Positions 25,136-34,411 of a stretch of 64,000 nt of DNA are shown here, in pieces. The notes beneath the pieces were generated by a model. It was given only the letters and a program-made list of their open reading frames with translations, did not search any database and had not been told where the DNA came from. This DNA comes from JAYFQE01 sp034927345. Lineage in GTDB: Bacteria > Bacillota > Clostridia > Saccharofermentanales > UBA5734. Position 1 is the stretch's first letter. Every line of letters starts with the position of its first letter. A program made the position numbers and the translations under genes. The stretch is taken from the NCBI GenBank assembly GCA_034927345.1, contig JAYFQE010000006.1, forward strand, positions 31,836 through 95,835, read 5' to 3'.

Positions 25136-26158
25136 ATGAGTACGATCTTGGTTACCGGGGGCGCCGGTTATATCGGCAGCCATACTTGTATTGAATTGCT
25201 GCGTGAAGGGCATGATCTGGTTGTGGCCGACAATCTGTGCAACAGCCATGAAGAAGCCCTGCGGCGGGTCCGCCTGATCAGCGGCCGCAGCTTCCCGTTT
25301 TATCGGATTGATATTTGCGACAAAGCAGCTTTGACGGAGGTATTCCGCAAACACAAGATTGACGCGGTTATCCACTTCGCCGGTTTGAAAGCGGTAGGCG
25401 AATCGGTTTCCATTCCTTTACGGTATTACCGGAATAATCTGGACAGTACCCTGAATCTTTGCGAAGTCATGGAAGAATGCTCCGTGCGCCGTCTCGTTTT
25501 CAGCTCTTCAGCCACGGTTTACGGCACGCCGGAAAAAGTGCCGATAACGGAGGATTTTCCCCGCTCATGCACCAATCCGTACGGCTGGACCAAATATATG
25601 AATGAGCAGATTCTGCGCGATCTGGCTTTTGCCGATCCTCAGTGGTCGATCATGCTGCTGCGTTATTTTAATCCGGTTGGCGCTCATGAATCGGGCCTGA
25701 TCGGCGAAGACCCGGCCGGGATTCCCAACAACCTGATGCCCTATATTACACAGGTGGCGATCGGCCGGCAGCCGGTCCTGCATGTCTTTGGCAATGATTA
25801 TCCGACACCTGACGGCACGGGCGTCAGGGATTATATCCATGTGGTCGATCTGGCTCTTGGCCATTGCCGGGCGATCGGGCATGTCATGGCGAATACCGGC
25901 GTCGAAGCCGTCAATCTGGGAACCGGCCAGGGGTACAGCGTTCTGCAGATGGTTTCCGCGTTCGAGGCTGCCAGCGGACGGGCTGTGCCCTATCAGGTCG
26001 ATGCGCGGCGTCCGGGCGACATTGCGGCCTGTTATGCAGACCCGGAGAAAGCGGCGGCTTTGCTTCATTGGCGGGCGGAACGTTCACTCGCCCAGATGTG
26101 TGCCGACTCCTGGCGCTGGCAAGTTAAAAATCCGGATGGATATCGGTTGAAAACGTGA
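25136..26158 (+). CDS. galE: UDP-glucose 4-epimerase
   Basis: This 340-residue short-chain dehydrogenase interconverts UDP-glucose and UDP-galactose in the Leloir pathway and in cell-surface sugar synthesis. It shows the NAD-binding TGGAGYIGSHT at residues 7-17, VIHFAGLKAVGESV, FSSSATVYG and the catalytic YGWTK (Tyr-x3-Lys) segment. Length is normal for GalE. It has its own region after the terminator and is not evidently tied to the glycan locus, though galactose released there could feed it. Confidence 0.95.
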   Translation: MSTILVTGGAGYIGSHTCIELLREGHDLVVADNLCNSHEEALRRVRLISGRSFPFYRIDICDKAALTEVFRKHKIDAVIHFAGLKAVGESVSIPLRYYRNNLDSTLNLCEVMEECSVRRLVFSSSATVYGTPEKVPITEDFPRSCTNPYGWTKYMNEQILRDLAFADPQWSIMLLRYFNPVGAHESGLIGEDPAGIPNNLMPYITQVAIGRQPVLHVFGNDYPTPDGTGVRDYIHVVDLALGHCRAIGHVMANTGVEAVNLGTGQGYSVLQMVSAFEAASGRAVPYQVDARRPGDIAACYADPEKAAALLHWRAERSLAQMCADSWRWQVKNPDGYRLKT

Positions 26159-26164
26159 CGGACG

Positions 26165-26815
26165 ATGTTGGTTGACTGCATATTTATAGCCATCTTGATT
26201 TATTTCGTTTTACTCGGCATCCGTATGGGGTTATTGAACATGTTGGGACGCCTGGTCTTGCTGTTTTTGTCACTTGGTTTGACCCTGCTGGCGCTGCAGC
26301 CTTTGGCCGGATTTTTAACACAGGCTCCTTTTATGAGCCAAATTGCCGAATGGATGACATCGCCGGTGCTGGAACCGTTACGCCAAACCGCAGCCAGCGT
26401 GGATGAGGCTATCGGTAAATTTGCCTTGCCGCCGATCCTGGATCAATTGATGCGCGCCAAAATAATCGATCAATCGGCATCGGTTCTGCAGGCTGAGCCG
26501 GAACTGGCGGCTGTCCTTTTTCGGTACGCCTTGACGGCAATCTTGTTTATCGTGTTGTTTACGCTGATCTCGCTGGCTATCCATACGCTGACCCGTTCTT
26601 TGACTCATCTGGCCGATGCTCTGCCTGTCCTGGGTTTGGTCAATCGTTTAGGCGGCACGCTGGCCGGCCTGGTATTCGGCCTGGTGGCGGTTTTGATCCT
26701 GCTGCTGCTCATCGGTTATGCCGCGCCCTATTGGCCGGCTGTGGCCGGTCAGGTGGCTAAGTCCCGCCTGGCCGGATATTTCTATTCCGTGAATTTTTTG
26801 ATGGATTTCTTTTAA
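26165..26815 (+). CDS. CvpA family membrane protein
   Basis: The 216-residue protein has four predicted helices, begins MLVDCIFIAILIYFVLLGIRMGLL and ends with an LVNRLGGTLAGLVFGLVAVLIL segment, the CvpA (colicin V production) pattern. The molecular role of CvpA proteins is not settled; links to envelope integrity are reported. It starts 6 bp after galE, so the two are probably cotranscribed, and the groE promoter begins just after its stop. Confidence 0.85.
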   Translation: MLVDCIFIAILIYFVLLGIRMGLLNMLGRLVLLFLSLGLTLLALQPLAGFLTQAPFMSQIAEWMTSPVLEPLRQTAASVDEAIGKFALPPILDQLMRAKIIDQSASVLQAEPELAAVLFRYALTAILFIVLFTLISLAIHTLTRSLTHLADALPVLGLVNRLGGTLAGLVFGLVAVLILLLLIGYAAPYWPAVAGQVAKSRLAGYFYSVNFLMDFF

Positions 26816-26819
26816 CCTA

Positions 26820-26848
26820 TTGACAAAAAAAGAGCGAAAGCCTATATT
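26820..26848 (+). promoter_or_regulatory. groESL promoter
   Basis: TTGACA (26820-26825) and TATATT (26843-26848) are spaced by 17 bp, a near-consensus housekeeping promoter. Transcription would start close to 26855, so the CIRCE operator lies right at the start of the transcript. Confidence 0.85.
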
Positions 26849-26859
26849 GATTTCTGAAG

Positions 26860-26886
26860 TTAGCACTCAGATGATTAGAGTGCTAA
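26860..26886. promoter_or_regulatory. CIRCE operator (HrcA site)
   Basis: TTAGCACTC (26860-26868) and GAGTGCTAA (26878-26886) form the perfect CIRCE inverted repeat with a 9-base spacer. HrcA repression of groESL with release on heat stress is expected. Confidence 0.98.
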
Positions 26887-26928
26887 ACCCCACCGAGGGA
26901 ACAACAAAAGGCTAAAGGAGGCATTTAC

Positions 26929-27213
26929 ATGACCATCAAACCTTTGGGTGACCGTGTTGTCATCAAGATGATCGAAATGGAAGAAACAACGAAAAGTGGT
27001 ATTGTCCTGCCGGGGACCGCAAAAGAAAAACCGCAGGTTGCGGAGATTGTTGCTGTAGGACCTGGCGGCGTTATAGACGGCAAGGATGTTACCATGCAGG
27101 TCAAAGTCGGCGACCGTGTTTTAATCAGCAAATACGCCGGAACAGAAATCAAGATGGATAATGTTGAATATACGATTCTCAAGCAGAGCGATATTCTCGC
27201 TATTGTTGAGTAA
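26929..27213 (+). CDS. groES: Co-chaperonin GroES
   Basis: The 94-residue product matches GroES throughout: MTIKPLGDRVVIKMIE at the start, a mobile loop around TTKSGIVLPGTAKEKPQ and the ending EYTILKQSDILAIVE. It caps GroEL as a heptamer. Ribosome site AAAGGAGG. The gene lies under CIRCE control and is followed by groEL after 29 bp. Confidence 0.98.
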   Translation: MTIKPLGDRVVIKMIEMEETTKSGIVLPGTAKEKPQVAEIVAVGPGGVIDGKDVTMQVKVGDRVLISKYAGTEIKMDNVEYTILKQSDILAIVE

Positions 27214-27242
27214 AAACTTGAGAAAACAGGAGGAACACGATA

Positions 27243-28871
27243 ATGGCTAAAGATCTGAAATATGCGGAAGAAGCCAGACATGCTCTGGAGAGGGGTGTCA
27301 ACAAACTGGCTGACACCGTTAAAATTACTTTAGGCCCGAAAGGCCGCAATGTCGTTCTCGACAAGAAGTTCGGCTCGCCGATGATCACCAACGACGGCGT
27401 GACCATCGCCAAAGAGATCGAACTCGAAGACCGCTTTGAGAATATGGGCGCTCAACTGGTTAAAGAAGTAGCCACAAAAACCAATGATGTTGCCGGCGAC
27501 GGAACAACCACCGCGACTTTGCTGGCTCAGGCCATCATCCGCGAAGGCATGAAGAATATTGCTGCCGGCGCCAATCCGATGATTCTGGGACGTGGCATCT
27601 CCATGGCTGTTGAGATAGCTGCCAAAGGCATCCAGGAAAGTGCCAAAGCTGTTGCCGGGAAAAAGGATATTACCCGGGTAGCCGCTATATCCGCCAATGA
27701 TCCGTTCATCGGAGAGCTGATTGCCGACGCCATGGAAAAAGTGACTTCGGACGGCGTTATCACCGTTGAAGAAGCCAAAACCATGAGCACAGAGCTGGAA
27801 GTTGTCGAAGGCATGCAATTTGACCGCGGCTATGTATCATCTTACATGGCGACGGATACCGATAAAATGGAAGCGACGCTCGATGATCCGTATATCTTGA
27901 TTACCGACAAGAAAATTTCCAACATTCAGGACATCCTGCCGATTTTGGAAAAAATCGTCCAGGCCGGCCGCAAGCTGGTCATTATCGCCGAGGATGTCGA
28001 AGGCGAAGCTCTGGCAACGCTGATTGTCAATAAACTGCGCGGAACCTTTACCTGCGTAGCCGTTAAAGCTCCCGGCTTCGGCGACCGCCGCAAAGCCATG
28101 CTGCAGGATATCGCCGCGTTGACCGGCGGCCAGGTCATCACCGAAGAAGTCGGCCTGGATCTCAAGGAAACCACCATCGATCAGCTGGGCCATGCCCGCC
28201 AGGTCAAGATCCAAAAAGAAAATACGATCATTGTTGACGGCGGCGGAGATGAAAAAGAAATCAAAGCACGCATCAGTTCGATCCGCGCTCAGATTGAAGA
28301 GACCACTTCCGATTTCGACCGCGAGAAGCTGCAGGAACGTTTGGCCAAACTGTCCGGCGGTGTTGCCGTTATTAAAGTCGGCGCAGCGACCGAGACCGAA
28401 ATGAAAGAGAAAAAACTGCGTATCGAAGATGCTTTGGCCGCAACCCGCGCAGCTGTTGAAGAAGGCATTATCGCCGGCGGCGGCACTGCTTTCATCAATG
28501 TCCTGCCCAAGGTGGCCGAATTGCTGAAGGATACGACCGGCGACGTGAAAACCGGCGTGCGCATCGTTCTGAAAGCTCTCGAAGAGCCTGTACGCCAGAT
28601 CGCAGCCAACGCCGGCCTTGATGGCAGCGTCATCTGTGAAAAAATCAAGAACAGCAATCCGGGTTATGGTTTTGATGTCATGAGCGAAACCTATGTCAAC
28701 ATGATGGAAACCGGTATTGTCGATCCGGCCAAAGTTACCCGTTCGGCTCTGCAGAATGCCGCGTCTATCGCCGCTATCCTGCTGACGACCGAAGCCGTGG
28801 TGGCTGACATTCCGGAAAAAGAACCTCCGATGCCGGCCGGCGCTCCGGGCGGTATGGGCGGCATGTATTAA
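27243..28871 (+). CDS. groEL: Chaperonin GroEL
   Basis: The 542-residue ATP-dependent chaperonin has the ATP-binding NDVAGDGTTTATLLAQAI segment near residue 80, apical-domain sequences such as GYVSSYMATD, the PGFGDRRKAMLQD stretch and the flexible GGMGGMY tail. Length is standard. It is cotranscribed with groES, and a 14-bp-stem hairpin closes the operon. Confidence 0.99.
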   Translation: MAKDLKYAEEARHALERGVNKLADTVKITLGPKGRNVVLDKKFGSPMITNDGVTIAKEIELEDRFENMGAQLVKEVATKTNDVAGDGTTTATLLAQAIIREGMKNIAAGANPMILGRGISMAVEIAAKGIQESAKAVAGKKDITRVAAISANDPFIGELIADAMEKVTSDGVITVEEAKTMSTELEVVEGMQFDRGYVSSYMATDTDKMEATLDDPYILITDKKISNIQDILPILEKIVQAGRKLVIIAEDVEGEALATLIVNKLRGTFTCVAVKAPGFGDRRKAMLQDIAALTGGQVITEEVGLDLKETTIDQLGHARQVKIQKENTIIVDGGGDEKEIKARISSIRAQIEETTSDFDREKLQERLAKLSGGVAVIKVGAATETEMKEKKLRIEDALAATRAAVEEGIIAGGGTAFINVLPKVAELLKDTTGDVKTGVRIVLKALEEPVRQIAANAGLDGSVICEKIKNSNPGYGFDVMSETYVNMMETGIVDPAKVTRSALQNAASIAAILLTTEAVVADIPEKEPPMPAGAPGGMGGMY

Positions 28872-28983
28872 TTCAGCCGCACCAATCCGGTTCAAAGCTG
28901 CTGTCTCATTTTAGCGGAATGAATGAGCCGGGAAGATTGCCTAAAAAAGTCCGCGCAAAGCGATATTTTGAAGGACAGAAAAG

Positions 28984-29017
28984 ACCCGCCGAAAGAAAAG
29001 ATATTCTTTCGGCGGGT
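28984..29017. terminator. Long hairpin between groEL and the Nif3-family gene
   Basis: ACCCGCCGAAAGAA (28984-28997) and TTCTTTCGGCGGGT (29004-29017) make a perfect 14-bp stem with a 6-base loop. The T content after it is modest on both strands (TTCTGTTA on plus, CTTTTCTG on minus), so it may end both converging transcripts. Confidence 0.7.
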
Positions 29018-29138
29018 TCTGTTATAGACGGACTCGGCTGATGATCGCACAGAATTCGTTCGGCAAATTCGCCGTTCCTAGCCGTCCCTAAAATAATCGT
29101 TCCTTTGGAAGGACAAAACCCCGTGCTGTCCACCGTTA

Positions 29139-29918
29139 TCAGATGCCGCTGTACACTTCGCCGCAGTGGATATATTCCGCCGGAAATCCAAGCTCGGTCA
29201 GCTTCTTTGCTAGAAGCCGCATACCGGCGAATTCGGAGGTGCAATGTCCAAGTAAGAGCATTGATTTTTCGTAACCGAAGTACGTCATGTCACGAACATA
29301 GGCGCAATCGTTTACTTCCCCCACTTCTCCGGCAATCAACAGATCGCAATCCGGATCCATCAAAATATTAACCTGTTGTAACCCGATGGACCCCAATGCA
29401 AGGCAAACGGTTTTTACACGATTATCCCGACATCCTACGATACGCGGAGTTTCTGCGTTCAATTTTTGTTTTATCAGATTTGTAATCTCTATCGGCGTCG
29501 TTGTATCTTTCAATACATAGCGTCGTACGCCAAGGGATTCACGAGGATATTTATGCTCAATCTTCAAACCTATCGCATCCAAAAAACCTGCATGAATATA
29601 ATCAGGGTCGGTCTCATGCGCATAATCGTGAAATCTTAAAACAACAAGCCCAGTTTCATCCAACAAGCGCCATTTTTCGAGATCGATGCCTCGAGCTTGT
29701 TCTCTTAATTCGCCAAAAGCAAACATCGGCTCGTGGGTAATGAGCAATTCTGCTCCCATTCCTGCCGCTTTCGATATCACTTCGGCAGATGCTTTAAAAC
29801 ATGTTGCAATAGTATGAATATCACGGTTTCCGTCCCCTGCCAAAACTCGGTCACAGGTCGTTTCACGAAGGGTTCCGCTGTCAACAATCAGTTTTTGCAA
29901 TAATTCGTTAGCGGTCAT
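29139..29918 (-). CDS. Nif3-like dinuclear metal centre protein
   Basis: The 259-residue protein resembles the Nif3 (DUF34) family, hexameric metal proteins of uncertain role. It shows LLITHEPMF with His62, the FHDYAHETDPDY segment and the C-terminal LLLGHCTSEFAGM ligand motif. The gene's codon use differs plainly from its neighbours: it favours AT-ending codons and AGA arginine, and lacks the GCCGGC-rich style of the rest of the window. Flanking intergenic DNA is also AT-richer, which suggests acquisition by transfer. It converges on groEL. Confidence 0.85.
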   Translation of the reverse strand: MTANELLQKLIVDSGTLRETTCDRVLAGDGNRDIHTIATCFKASAEVISKAAGMGAELLITHEPMFAFGELREQARGIDLEKWRLLDETGLVVLRFHDYAHETDPDYIHAGFLDAIGLKIEHKYPRESLGVRRYVLKDTTTPIEITNLIKQKLNAETPRIVGCRDNRVKTVCLALGSIGLQQVNILMDPDCDLLIAGEVGEVNDCAYVRDMTYFGYEKSMLLLGHCTSEFAGMRLLAKKLTELGFPAEYIHCGEVYSGI

Positions 29919-30199
29919 TTTGTCAGTCCTTTACAAATTCCGATTTGTTAATCTGATTATATACACAGATTGTATCCCACGTCTTACGCTTGTACAAGCA
30001 GGGAATTTGTGTTATAAATTCCAAGTGTTTACAGTTTAAAAGGCTGCAGGTACTTTTATTCTTAGGAACATGTTCTTAAAACAGACTTCTTTTATAGAGG
30101 TCCGCCGCGCAAGGCGCTTCACTTTTTTAGAGCATACCCGTATCAATCCTCTGTTGATTCAGTTAAAATGAGAATAATCTATTTAAGGAGGTCAATACA
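29919..30199. other. Intergenic region between divergent genes
   Basis: This 281-bp AT-rich stretch separates the leftward Nif3-family gene from the rightward DUF6106 gene. It holds an inverted repeat GGAATTT/AAATTCC (30002-30008 and 30016-30022), a palindrome GAACATGTTC (30066-30075) and the DUF6106 ribosome site AAGGAGG (30185-30191). No promoter is clear enough to assign and no gene is seen. Confidence 0.6.
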
Positions 30200-30724
30200 A
30201 TGAGTGATACCTTTATGGAGAAAATCGTTGCCCGACGAAAAACCGGACTGGATTTCCTCAAAATAGCGGGACTGCTGGTCGCGTCTTTCGTCCTTTTAGC
30301 CGTGATCATGCTGTTTGCCGCGTACATCAGCTTTTTAATTCCGATCCTGCTGGTCGGCCTGGGATATGGCCTATGGTTCTTGCTGACCAGCATGAATCGT
30401 GAGTATGAGTACATCGTAACCAACGGTGATCTGGATATCGACATGATTATCGCCCGGCGCAAGCGGAAAAGGGTTTTCAGCGGCAAATCGAAGGATTTTG
30501 AGCTGATGGCCAAAGTCGGCGGCGACGAATACCGCGAGGCTCAAAAGGGGCATTTTAAACTGCTGGATTGCTCGGCCGCGCCCCAGGCGCCGGACAATTG
30601 GTTCATTATGACGGATTATAAAGGCATGCGTACGATGGTTCTTTTTGCGCCGGATGAACGGATGCTTAAAAGTATGAAACGGTTCAATCCCAGTAAAATC
30701 AAGTACGTCCAATACGGTGCCTGA
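30200..30724 (+). CDS. DUF6106-like small membrane protein
   Basis: The 174-residue protein has two hydrophobic helices (about 20-40 and 44-64) and then a soluble domain starting YEYIVTNGDLDIDMIIARRKRKRV, the pattern I associate with clostridial DUF6106. The soluble part looks PH-like and is probably cytoplasmic. Function is unknown. AAGGAGG precedes the ATG. A UMF1-type transporter follows after 29 bp in the same direction. Confidence 0.7.
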   Translation: MSDTFMEKIVARRKTGLDFLKIAGLLVASFVLLAVIMLFAAYISFLIPILLVGLGYGLWFLLTSMNREYEYIVTNGDLDIDMIIARRKRKRVFSGKSKDFELMAKVGGDEYREAQKGHFKLLDCSAAPQAPDNWFIMTDYKGMRTMVLFAPDERMLKSMKRFNPSKIKYVQYGA

Positions 30725-30753
30725 CCTACCGCCAGGCAGGAGAGGATAGAGCC

Positions 30754-32415
30754 ATGACACAGGCGCAGGCGCGGTCCGGCCGCTTTACACGGACAGAGAA
30801 AAGCTGGATTCTTTATGACTGGGCTAATTCAGTCTATGCAACGATTATCATGGCCGCCGTTTTTCCGATTTATTTTGCTGAAATTGCCGGAAAGGCCGGC
30901 ATAACCGGCGATATCTGGTGGGGCTATGCCACGTCGCTGGCGACCCTTACCGTTGCCCTTTTGTCGCCTGTCCTCGGCGCTATCGGCGATTTCCGCGGTA
31001 TGAAGAAAAAATTATTTTCCGTCTTTCTTTTTACCGGCCTGGCTTTTACGACGACCATGGCATTGACCGACCGCTGGCAGATGATGTTGGTCGGCTACAT
31101 ATTTTCCTACATCGGATTTTCCGGCTCCCTGCTCTTTTATGATTCCTTTATAACCGACGTAACGACAGCCGACCGAATGGACCGCCTTTCGGCCTGGGGT
31201 TACGCGATGGGCTATATTGGCGGCAGCACGATTCCGTTCGTCGTATCGATCGGCTTGATTCTGTTTGGCGCCCGGATCGGTATTGACGGCGTGATGGCGG
31301 TTAAGGCGTCCTGTCTGATCTGCGTCGGCTGGTGGGCGGTTTTCAGTGTGCCGATGCTGCGGCAGGTGAAACAGACGCACTATGAAGATAAGCCGGCGAC
31401 CGCGTTGATCCGCATTTCTTTGCGCAATATGGCCGGAACGGCACGTGATATTTTTGCCAATAAAGCAATTTTCGTTTTTGTTTTGGCTTATTTCTTTTAT
31501 ATTGACGGCGTCAATACCGTGATTCATATGGCAACGGTATATGGTTCGTCCCTGGGATTGGGAACGAAAGGCATGATTCTGGCTTTGCTGGTCACCCAGA
31601 TTGTCGCTGTGCCCTGTTCGATTGCCTTCAGCCACCTGGCCCGGCGATGGGGCGCTATCCGCATGATCCGGAGAGCCATCATCATTTACTTCATCATATG
31701 TACGGTCGGCTTTTATATGGGCTTTTCACTGGAACCGTCCCAGAAAGTTTTTACAGACGGTTATCAGACCGCCGTGGAGCATGGTGCGGCGACAGTTGAT
31801 CTGAGCGCTTTGAGCGCCGCCGACCGGACGGCTTTCCAAAAACAGCTGGATGAATGGGTCCAGAATGGCGCCGCCATGCTGGCAGGCGCCGACCGGCGGA
31901 CCGAACTGGCCCGGTCGGTTGAAGAAGCGGCAGCTGATTCGGCAGCCCATTATCAGGGTGAAACCTTGAATAAAATCCAATCGGTATGGCGGTCGGTCGG
32001 CAGCAGTCTGGATACTTATCTGGCCGATCCGGCGTCATCGGCCGATTTCGACCGGGCGCTGAAGCGCTCGACCTTGCTGTTCTGGGCCATGGCGGTGCTG
32101 GTCGGCACATGCCAGGGCGGTATACAAGCCTTGTCCCGTTCTTTCTTCGGCAAATTAATCCCGGCAAACCGGTCTAATGAATATTTTGGCTTTTTCGATG
32201 TATTCGGTAAATTCGCGGCAGTCATGGGACCGGCGCTCTATGCCCTCATAGCCCATTTAACCGGGCGGTCGTCCTTTGGCATCTTGAGCCTGATGGCTCT
32301 TTTTGCGATCGGACTGGCTGCGCTGACGATCGGCCGCTCTCATTTAGCCCGGGCGCAGAGCTTGGGCCAGGAGAACGCCCGCCGCAGTTTGGAAAACAAT
32401 CAGAGAATGGAATGA
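30754..32415 (+). CDS. UMF1/Atg22-like MFS transporter
   Basis: This 553-residue major-facilitator protein begins ...SWILYDWANSVYATIIMAAVFPIYF, the signature of the Atg22/UMF1 group, and has about twelve predicted helices. Between helices in the second half lies an unusual hydrophilic insertion of roughly 105 residues (about 327-434), Ala-rich and predicted helical, after YMGFSLEPSQKVF and before ALKRSTLLFW. Bacterial UMF1 substrates are mostly unknown. The gene ends 7 bp before the thioesterase, implying cotranscription. Confidence 0.85.
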   Translation: MTQAQARSGRFTRTEKSWILYDWANSVYATIIMAAVFPIYFAEIAGKAGITGDIWWGYATSLATLTVALLSPVLGAIGDFRGMKKKLFSVFLFTGLAFTTTMALTDRWQMMLVGYIFSYIGFSGSLLFYDSFITDVTTADRMDRLSAWGYAMGYIGGSTIPFVVSIGLILFGARIGIDGVMAVKASCLICVGWWAVFSVPMLRQVKQTHYEDKPATALIRISLRNMAGTARDIFANKAIFVFVLAYFFYIDGVNTVIHMATVYGSSLGLGTKGMILALLVTQIVAVPCSIAFSHLARRWGAIRMIRRAIIIYFIICTVGFYMGFSLEPSQKVFTDGYQTAVEHGAATVDLSALSAADRTAFQKQLDEWVQNGAAMLAGADRRTELARSVEEAAADSAAHYQGETLNKIQSVWRSVGSSLDTYLADPASSADFDRALKRSTLLFWAMAVLVGTCQGGIQALSRSFFGKLIPANRSNEYFGFFDVFGKFAAVMGPALYALIAHLTGRSSFGILSLMALFAIGLAALTIGRSHLARAQSLGQENARRSLENNQRME

Positions 32416-32422
32416 AATCAAA

Positions 32423-33304
32423 ATGACAGAATCAGAATCGATCAACACGGTAAAACCGGCGCCGGAATGGCGGCCGGATTATTCCGCTTCTCCTATGGGC
32501 CCGTATTCTTTTTCCATACGCGGCACAGATACCGACGACCACGACCGCTTGCATCTGTTCGCTTTATTTGCTTGTATGCAGGAGGCTGCCTATCATAATG
32601 CCAAAGCGCTGCAAGCCGGATCAGATGATTTCGATGCCCGCGGTCTTTGCTGGCTGCTGATCAAAATTTCGGTGCAGATGGAGCATTTGCCACACTGGGG
32701 CGAGATACTGACGATCGACACCTGGCAGCAAGGGGTTCAAAAGCTGGTTTTTATCCGTAATTTCCTCTTCTATGATCAAACCGGCCGCAAATTGGGCGAA
32801 GCAACTTCGGAATGGCTGATTGCCAGTCAGGATACGCACCGGCCGCAGCGGCCGGACCATGTCTGGCCGGAAGGGCTTTATCCGGCGCCCGATCGTCAAG
32901 CTCTGTCGTTCAACTGCCCCAAATTATTAAAACTCGATCAGCCCGATTTGGCGCCGATCCTGGTTAAATATGCCGATTTCAGCGATATCGACCGCAACCA
33001 TCATGTCAATAACACCCGTTATGTCGCCTGGTGCCTGGATGCCATCTACGCAGCCGCCCTGCAAAAGGCGCAAAATGACGATTCTCGGGAAACGCCCGGT
33101 GAAGAATCGGGCGGATATGGCCGCGCCGGCCTGGTTATCCGGCAGTTCGACATCCACTATATCAATGAAGTTCGCGTTGGCACCAAGCTCTACCTTTATG
33201 GCATGCCGGATGACAGGGAAAAAAACTGCTGGCAGGTTGAAGCCCGCCGCGCTGCTGATGATGTCCGGATTTTCCGGGCCCAGGTCCGGATCGACCCGGA
33301 ATGA
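32423..33304 (+). CDS. Acyl-ACP thioesterase
   Basis: The 293-residue protein matches the bacterial FatA/B-like acyl-ACP thioesterases: two hot-dog domains, the first with LFACMQEAAYHNAKALQ, the second opening with DFSDIDRNHHVNNTRYVAW, which holds the catalytic Asp/Asn/His region. It would release free fatty acids from acyl carrier protein in the cytoplasm. It is probably cotranscribed with the UMF1-type transporter, which may hint at a lipid-related substrate for that protein; this link is only inference. Confidence 0.88.
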   Translation: MTESESINTVKPAPEWRPDYSASPMGPYSFSIRGTDTDDHDRLHLFALFACMQEAAYHNAKALQAGSDDFDARGLCWLLIKISVQMEHLPHWGEILTIDTWQQGVQKLVFIRNFLFYDQTGRKLGEATSEWLIASQDTHRPQRPDHVWPEGLYPAPDRQALSFNCPKLLKLDQPDLAPILVKYADFSDIDRNHHVNNTRYVAWCLDAIYAAALQKAQNDDSRETPGEESGGYGRAGLVIRQFDIHYINEVRVGTKLYLYGMPDDREKNCWQVEARRAADDVRIFRAQVRIDPE

Positions 33305-33381
33305 ACCCCTGCGGAACATCGTGCCGAAAAGCGGCTGAATTCTGAACAATTGTGAAATCTGCCAATCCGGAACCTTTTTTT

Positions 33382-33390
33382 TGTTATAAT
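33382..33390 (+). promoter_or_regulatory. Putative Gld-operon promoter (extended -10)
   Basis: TGTTATAAT (33382-33390) is an extended -10 without a clear -35. A 5'-UTR hairpin (CCTCTG 33412-33417 with CAGAGG 33433-33438) sits just before the GAGGAGG ribosome site of the ATPase gene. Confidence 0.5.
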
Positions 33391-33453
33391 CAAAAACTGT
33401 GAAATCATGGACCTCTGTGAATCAAAAGTGAGCAGAGGCGAGGAGGAAGTAGG

Positions 33454-34407
33454 ATGATTGAAATTCGCAATCTGGTAAAGTACTATGGCGACATGATGGC
33501 CGTCAACGATGTTACTTTTACCGTGAACAAAGGCGAAATACTCGGCTTCCTGGGACCAAACGGTGCCGGTAAGACCACAACCATGAACATTTTGACCGGC
33601 TTTTTGTCGGCCACATCAGGAACCGTGACCATCAATGGTCATGATATTCTGGAAGAGCCGCAGCTTGCGAAAAAGTGCATTGGCTATCTTCCGGAACAAC
33701 CGCCTCTTTATCTGGACATGACGGTCATTGAGTTTCTGAAATTCGTTTCCGAACTCAAAGGCGTACCCCGTGAAGAGCGGATCAAGCAGCTGGCGGAAAT
33801 CATGAAGCTGGTTCGCATCACCGACGTTTCCAACCGTTTGATCAAGAATCTGTCCAAGGGCTACCGTCAGCGCGTTGGCATCGCCCAGGCGATGATCGGC
33901 AATCCGGAGGTTCTGGTTCTCGATGAACCGACCGTCGGCCTGGACCCCAAACAAATCATCGAAATCCGCAACTTGATCAAAGAGCTGGGCAAAAAGCACA
34001 CCATCATTCTCAGCTCTCATATCCTGCCTGAAGTCCAGGCGGTTTGCGAACGGGTCGTCATCATCAATAAAGGTGTGATCGCCGCGATCGACACGCCGGA
34101 AGGACTGGGCCACAAAATGGCCAAGACTTCGAAAGTCCAGCTGAGCGCGGAAGGTCCGGCCAAGGATATTATTCAGAAAATAAGGATGATCCCCGGCGTG
34201 CGCAGCGCTGAAGTCTTCCTGGAAAAAGAAGACGGCATCACAATTTTCGATGTTGAAAACGAGCCGGATCTGGATGTCCGCAAGCAGATTTTCTTCGAGA
34301 TGGCCAGAAACAGCTGGCCGATCATCGAAATGAAATCGATGGATCCGACCCTGGAAGACATCTTCCTCCAGGTAACCAGCACATATCAGACCGGGAAGAG
34401 GGGGTAA
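33454..34407 (+). CDS. ABC transporter ATPase, GldA-type
   Basis: The 317-residue ATPase has Walker A GPNGAGKT (34-41), a signature LSKGYRQRVGIAQAM, Walker B VLVLDEPTVGLDP and a C-terminal regulatory extension of about 80 residues, typical of the CcmA/NatA/GldA export group. The neighbours identify it as the motor of a Gld-type system: permease 4 bp downstream, then GldG-like, DUF4340 and DUF5711 proteins. Firmicutes with this set do not glide, so the exported substrate or mechanical role is unknown. Confidence 0.9.
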   Translation: MIEIRNLVKYYGDMMAVNDVTFTVNKGEILGFLGPNGAGKTTTMNILTGFLSATSGTVTINGHDILEEPQLAKKCIGYLPEQPPLYLDMTVIEFLKFVSELKGVPREERIKQLAEIMKLVRITDVSNRLIKNLSKGYRQRVGIAQAMIGNPEVLVLDEPTVGLDPKQIIEIRNLIKELGKKHTIILSSHILPEVQAVCERVVIINKGVIAAIDTPEGLGHKMAKTSKVQLSAEGPAKDIIQKIRMIPGVRSAEVFLEKEDGITIFDVENEPDLDVRKQIFFEMARNSWPIIEMKSMDPTLEDIFLQVTSTYQTGKRG

Positions 34408-34411
34408 TCCT

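Noticed and set aside
30066..30075. Palindrome GAACATGTTC as a LexA/SOS box
   Set aside because: The half-sites are separated by 2 bases, not the 4 of the Gram-positive SOS consensus, and the nearby genes are not SOS genes.
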